9,409 bases of DNA from an uncultured Sutterella sp. (lineage in GTDB: Bacteria > Pseudomonadota > Gammaproteobacteria > Burkholderiales > Burkholderiaceae_F). A program made the position numbers and the translations under genes. The stretch covers positions 1 to 9,409 of the forward strand of contig USCE01000038.1 of NCBI GenBank assembly GCA_900553105.1, written 5' to 3'. This document shows positions 6,279 through 9,409 of this stretch, one piece after another (position 1 is the stretch's first letter; each line of letters begins with the position of its first letter). The notes beneath the pieces are model-generated. The model was given only the letters and a program-made list of their open reading frames with translations. It was not told the DNA's origin and did no database searches.

Positions 6279-7481
6279 TTAATCTTTAAGTTGTGCATGA
6301 ATCGTTTCAGAAGCTTCTTTTAGCGCCTCTTCGAGATTTTCGGTATGAGAGCCGAACCCTTGGGCGTAGCAAGGGCCTCCTCCGCCTTTGCCGCTGATTT
6401 TTGTCAGTGCAGTTCTAAAAGCTTCCCGCACATCAACACCTTTTTGTGTTTTATTGCAACCCATCATCAAAAATGCACCTGTGTCATTGTGACCACCCAA
6501 GACGACAACTACACCGGGATTTTCCGTTAAGTGTGCAAACAGTTGTTTGAGTTCAACCTGCGTGGCATTGGGTAGGGTACGTGTGACCAAGGCAACGTCA
6601 CCAATGCGAGGTGCTGAGCGCAAGAGTTCTGCGGCTTCAAGCGCAGCAATGCGATTTTGTAATGCATTTTTGTCCTCTTTGAGACTTTGAACTTCTTCGT
6701 GTAATTTCAATACACGGTCAGCCACTTCGCCTTCTGCACACGTGAGGTGATGAGCGATGCTTTGCACTTGAGTGTTGACCATAGCAAAGTGTTTAAGTGC
6801 AGCGAGCCCGCAAACGAAGTGAATACGGCTGCCATGTTTGTGGGTATCGAGCTTGAGCACCTTAATCATCCCGACTTCCGCGGTGTTTTGACAATGCAGA
6901 CCACAGCAAGGGACGTAGTCAAGGTTGCCGACTTTGACAATTCGGATGGCTTCGTCAGTCTCCGGGATATCACGACGGGAGTGCAGGCGAATTTCCTCTA
7001 GGCTCGGGAAAATGAATTCCACCGGCATTTGGGCATAAATGGCACGATTGGCTTCCATTTCAGCGTTGGCCAGGGATTCTTCATTAATGTAGCCGTCCAA
7101 GTCGATATAAAGTGCATCAGGGCGAAGACGCATGCCGACTGTTGCTAGATCATAGTCGCGAACGAAGACAGCCGAGAGCATGTGTTGGCCTAAGTGTTGT
7201 TGCATGAGTGCGTAGCGACGCCTCCAGTCAAGTTTCCCATGAGCAGCCTCACCGGTTAACTTTTGTGCGAGTACATGGACAATCACGCCCTTTTCTTCAA
7301 AGACGTCTTCGACGGCTACTCCGTTAATTGTGCCGAGATCACACGGTTGTCCGCCGCCTGAAGGGTAAAAAAGAGTTTGATCAAGCACAACGTGATTTTT
7401 CCCTTCAACATCGGTTTGACTCAGGATTTGGGCTTCGAAGGTTTTATCATAAGGACGCTCGTAATACAGTTTGCTCGTCAT
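6279..7481 (-). CDS. Stand-alone alanyl-tRNA editing protein, long AlaX type
   Basis: The 400-residue protein resembles the editing and C-terminal parts of alanyl-tRNA synthetase without the aminoacylation domain. Such trans-editing enzymes hydrolyse mischarged Ser-tRNA(Ala), and in some cases Gly-tRNA(Ala), in the cytoplasm. An N-terminal beta-rich domain carries the conserved FYPSGGGQP (38-46). The zinc centre of the editing domain is visible as HLGQH (His96, His100) plus CCGLH (Cys192, His196). A coiled-coil-like helix (about 252-285) leads into a DHHA1-type C-terminal domain with the glycine-rich KGGGGP (365-370). The length of about 400 places it with AlaX-L rather than the short forms of about 150-250 residues. 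The start ATG has AAGGAG (minus strand, 7487-7492) five bases upstream. It follows iadA in the same direction but is separated from it by a terminator, and has a probable promoter of its own. Confidence 0.93.
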   Translation of the reverse strand: MTSKLYYERPYDKTFEAQILSQTDVEGKNHVVLDQTLFYPSGGGQPCDLGTINGVAVEDVFEEKGVIVHVLAQKLTGEAAHGKLDWRRRYALMQQHLGQHMLSAVFVRDYDLATVGMRLRPDALYIDLDGYINEESLANAEMEANRAIYAQMPVEFIFPSLEEIRLHSRRDIPETDEAIRIVKVGNLDYVPCCGLHCQNTAEVGMIKVLKLDTHKHGSRIHFVCGLAALKHFAMVNTQVQSIAHHLTCAEGEVADRVLKLHEEVQSLKEDKNALQNRIAALEAAELLRSAPRIGDVALVTRTLPNATQVELKQLFAHLTENPGVVVVLGGHNDTGAFLMMGCNKTQKGVDVREAFRTALTKISGKGGGGPCYAQGFGSHTENLEEALKEASETIHAQLKD

Positions 7482-7501
7482 GGCAACTCCTTTGGCTTTA
7501 A

Positions 7502-7516
7502 GCTATACACTATAGC
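7502..7516. promoter_or_regulatory. Perfect dyad overlapping the probable alaX -10 region
   Basis: GCTATA (7502-7507) and TATAGC (7511-7516) form a perfect 6-bp inverted repeat around CAC. On the minus strand the dyad contains TATAGT (7509-7514), the best -10 candidate for alaX. The position, across a -10 and about 20 bases before the start codon, fits an operator or simply a symmetrical promoter. No regulator gene is adjacent. Confidence 0.35.
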
Positions 7517-7535
7517 GCGAAACACGAAAAAACAA
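7509..7535 (-). promoter_or_regulatory. Candidate promoter of alaX
   Basis: On the minus strand TATAGT (7509-7514) is a 5/6 match to the -10 consensus, and TTGTTT (7530-7535) could be the -35. Their spacing of 15 bases is short. The -35 candidate overlaps the T-run of the iadA terminator, so the two signals are fused into one compact element. The need for a promoter follows from the terminator that precedes it. Confidence 0.35.
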
Positions 7536-7563
7536 CGCCCCGAAGCGAGTGCTTCGAGGCGTT
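7527..7563 (-). terminator. Intrinsic terminator of iadA
   Basis: On the minus strand AACGCCTCGAAGC (7563-7551) pairs with GCTTCGGGGCGTT (7546-7534) in a 13-bp stem with one G·U pair and a 4-base loop, followed by G and a T6 run (7532-7527). The single imperfect pair is a G·U only in the minus-strand RNA and a C-A mismatch in the plus-strand RNA, which supports the minus direction. It lies 26 bases after the iadA stop. Confidence 0.88.
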
Positions 7564-7589
7564 TGAGTCAGTGAAAACCGGTTTGAGTA

Positions 7590-8735
7590 TTAGTACTCGA
7601 ACGTACCCTTTTGGACGATTTCACCGTTGCGCATCATGACGCGGTTGCGAGAGACCACCGTCGTTAATTCCATTGCGTCATTAAAGAGGCAGGCGTTTGC
7701 ACAGCCGCCCACTTCGATGACACCTTGACCGGCTAGCCCTAAGGCACGACCGACGTTAGAAGAAATAAACGTAATGGCCTTTTCAATCGGCATGTTGAAT
7801 TCGCTGATTAAGCGCTTGACTTCGGTTAAGTTGCCCGAGACGCCGCCCACGCCCAAGCCGATCATTTCACCCTTTTCATTAAAGCGCGGCACCGAGCCGT
7901 GACCGTCGGTCGACAGCGTAATGTGAGTGGGATCGACACCAGCATCCAACGCCGTCATCACGGCAATGGCGGGATTGTCAAAGCAACAGCTTGCACCTGT
8001 TGTGACATCCATGTAACCGCCCGCTTTGGCAAATTCCACCGCGGCGTCAAAGACGTGGCGGATGCGACCGCAGTGCGTCGGACGGATGTGCTTGATGGGG
8101 AAGCCCTGAGCGACGATGTCTTTGTACATGTCGAAAGAGCCCGGGATATTGCCCGTGTGAATGTGCAAGAAACCGATCTTGCCCGAGATCATACCTGCCA
8201 CGCGGATTTCAGCTAAAAGGGCCAACACTTCTTGCGTGGTTGGGAAAGATGAACGATGGTCACCCAAGGCAATCTTCACGCCCAAGCACTCCGGCACCAA
8301 GAACATGTCATCGGCAACGCTTGCGCTCATCGTTGTGGGTGGGAATGCGTAGTTGGAGGTGTACATCCAAGCGCTCACGCCTTCGGTCTTTAACGCGCGC
8401 ACTTTCGCTAAAAGGTTGGGAATGGAGCGGGTGACATAGTCTGTGCCCGAGACGCCGACAACGGAAGTCGTGCCGCAAGCAACAAGTTCGCTCAACATGA
8501 TTTCGGGTGTGCGCGTGACCGGGCCGCCTTCGCCGCCGCCGCCCGTGACGTGGATATGTTGGTCGAAAAAGCCCGGCGTCATGATTTGCCCCTTAGCGTC
8601 AATGACCTCTGTGTCGGGCAAGGTGGCAGGCAGATCATGGCCGATGGCAACCACTTGTTCGGCGACCATCAAAACGTCTTGCACACCGAGATCGGTCGGG
8701 GCAAAAACGCGAGCATTTTTGATTAATAAAGCCAT
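7590..8735 (-). CDS. iadA: Isoaspartyl dipeptidase (beta-aspartyl peptidase)
   Basis: IadA is a binuclear-metal amidohydrolase that cleaves isoaspartyl (beta-Asp-X) dipeptides left over when proteins with damaged Asn/Asp are degraded. The 381-residue protein matches the E. coli enzyme (390) closely in motif spacing. DQHIH gives His60 and His62. GGGGE gives Glu69. Tyr129 lies in YTSNY. GVKIA gives Lys154, the residue carbamylated to bridge the metals. Arg161 lies in DHRSS. HIH gives His193. PTHCGR gives His221 and Arg224. STDGHGS gives Asp277 and Ser281. These correspond at a constant offset of eight or nine to the E. coli metal-ligand and substrate residues as I remember them. The start ATG has AAGGAG (minus strand, 8743-8748) seven bases upstream. 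Neighbours are an M20 peptidase upstream and alaX downstream, consistent with peptide salvage. It is probably cytoplasmic, as no signal peptide is seen. Confidence 0.96.
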   Translation of the reverse strand: MALLIKNARVFAPTDLGVQDVLMVAEQVVAIGHDLPATLPDTEVIDAKGQIMTPGFFDQHIHVTGGGGEGGPVTRTPEIMLSELVACGTTSVVGVSGTDYVTRSIPNLLAKVRALKTEGVSAWMYTSNYAFPPTTMSASVADDMFLVPECLGVKIALGDHRSSFPTTQEVLALLAEIRVAGMISGKIGFLHIHTGNIPGSFDMYKDIVAQGFPIKHIRPTHCGRIRHVFDAAVEFAKAGGYMDVTTGASCCFDNPAIAVMTALDAGVDPTHITLSTDGHGSVPRFNEKGEMIGLGVGGVSGNLTEVKRLISEFNMPIEKAITFISSNVGRALGLAGQGVIEVGGCANACLFNDAMELTTVVSRNRVMMRNGEIVQKGTFEY

Positions 8736-8833
8736 GGGAGCACTCCTTATGTGAAAAGAGGAAAAACAGAACTTAACTTAAAAATTTTAGCGCTGCTTCT
8801 TGGTTAAGAGTGAAGCAGAGATTGCGTTTTCGC

Positions 8834-8869
8834 AAAGAAAAGGGGGAAGATCATTTCGAACTTCCCCCT
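8834..8869 (-). terminator. Intrinsic terminator of the M20 peptidase gene
   Basis: On the minus strand AGGGGGAAG (8869-8861) pairs with CTTCCCCCT (8849-8841) in a 9-bp GC-rich stem with an 11-base loop, followed by TTTCTTT. It lies 38 bases downstream of the peptidase stop codon. The iadA promoter should therefore lie within about 8750-8830. That stretch is A/T-rich with a TAAAAT (minus strand, 8784-8789), but I see no well-spaced -35. Confidence 0.75.
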
Positions 8870-8907
8870 AGGTTCTATCGGTTAGAGACGATTAGTCGTC
8901 TGTGTGA

Positions 8908-9409
8908 TTACTTACGATCGGCAATCAATTTGAAAAAGCGTTCTGCGACCTTGATGTGCTTTTCAATCGAGTTGATTTCCAAGTATTCCTTGTCGCAGTG
9001 CATGCCGCCACCGACAGGACCCAAGCCGTCAAGGGTAGGCACTCCCATGGAGGCCGTGGTGTTACCGTCGGAGGCGCCGCCTGCCTTCATCCAAGCGATA
9101 TCATAGCCTTCGAGCTTGGCGGCTTCTTCAATGAGGCCGGCCATAGCCTTTGTGGCTTCGCTTAAGGGCATAGCAGCGTGGTGGTTCTTTTCAACGATTT
9201 CTTGCGTTACGCCCTTAACCCATTCTTGTTGGGCCAATTGCATGATTTTGGCATTGATTTCGTCGTAGTCTTCATCATTCCAGACGCGCAGGTCGAGTTC
9301 GGTTTCTGCAAAATCAGCCACAACGTTCGCAACCGTGCCGCCCTTGATGGCACCGAAATTGAGCGTAATACCGCGATCCCAGTTAGCCAATTGCTTCACG
9401 GCCATGATG
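8908..9409 (-). CDS. M20 family metallopeptidase (carboxypeptidase G2-like), C-terminal part
   Basis: This is the last 166 or so codons of a gene that runs off the right edge. The frame stays open to base 9408, so the ATG at 9405 is internal, not the start. M20 enzymes are two-zinc exopeptidases that remove a C-terminal amino acid, such as glutamate in carboxypeptidase G2, or split dipeptides. The visible part begins in the lid (dimerisation) domain, GGTVANVVADFAETELDLRVW. It then returns to the catalytic domain with AGGASDGNTTASMGVPTLDGL and GGMHCDKEYLEI. The His in GGMH (residue 136 counted from the internal Met) is the expected last zinc ligand. The motif order SDGN-GVPTLDGLG-H is close to carboxypeptidase G2. 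The N-terminal half, with the other zinc ligands and the catalytic Glu, is outside the window. Whether it has a signal peptide, and its exact specificity, cannot be told. Confidence 0.88.
   Translation of the reverse strand, partial: IMAVKQLANWDRGITLNFGAIKGGTVANVVADFAETELDLRVWNDEDYDEINAKIMQLAQQEWVKGVTQEIVEKNHHAAMPLSEATKAMAGLIEEAAKLEGYDIAWMKAGGASDGNTTASMGVPTLDGLGPVGGGMHCDKEYLEINSIEKHIKVAERFFKLIADRK

Noticed and set aside
7899..8216. A 105-codon plus-strand frame opposite iadA
   Set aside because: It is fully antisense to iadA, whose catalytic residues are all present; the residues look like a shadow of high-GC codons.
8443..8754. A 103-codon plus-strand frame opposite the start of iadA
   Set aside because: It is antisense to the conserved N-terminal metal site of iadA, and its proline/serine-rich composition is a shadow pattern.
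1..9409. CRISPR array, mobile element ends, tRNA or rRNA, defence or toxin-antitoxin genes
   Set aside because: I looked on both strands for direct repeats with spacers, terminal inverted repeats, transposase or integrase motifs, tRNA-like cloverleaf ends and small paired genes, and saw none.

Overview
The window is an ordinary chromosomal segment of a Gram-negative bacterium, most likely a betaproteobacterium of the order Burkholderiales. The gene order yfgM-bamB-der-hfq-hflX is the one familiar from that class. The moderate base composition, together with a peptidase-rich second half, suggests a gut-associated Sutterellaceae-like organism (Sutterella/Parasutterella type). The class-level placement rests on gene order and protein sequence. 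The family-level placement is inference only, because there is no rRNA here.

Positions 1-4409 (plus strand) form a conserved core block. It holds the 3' end of a YfgM-type TPR protein, the outer-membrane assembly lipoprotein BamB, the double-GTPase ribosome assembly factor Der, the RNA chaperone Hfq and the ribosome-splitting GTPase HflX. The first three are tightly packed. A U-tract-less hairpin separates der from hfq, an intrinsic terminator separates hfq from hflX, and a further terminator closes hflX. The hflK-hflC genes that normally follow hflX are absent, so the conserved synteny breaks at about 4410.

Positions 4466-5212 hold a stand-alone secreted thioredoxin-fold protein (CRDC active site) with its own sigma70-like promoter. 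It converges with a minus-strand calcineurin-like metallophosphoesterase (5249-6001), whose upstream region is strikingly AT-rich.

Positions 6210-9409 (minus strand) read, in transcription order: the C-terminal half of an M20 (carboxypeptidase G2-like) metallopeptidase, an isoaspartyl dipeptidase (iadA), and a stand-alone alanyl-tRNA editing protein of the long AlaX type. Each is followed by its own intrinsic terminator, so they are neighbours rather than a simple operon. The theme is peptide and amino-acid salvage plus translation quality control.

I found no CRISPR array, transposase, integrase, tRNA, rRNA, phage gene or defence system, and nothing that amounts to an undescribed system. The points most worth checking are the unusual thioredoxin-fold protein, the hfq/hflX control region, the synteny break, and the compact terminator-promoter-dyad element in front of alaX.
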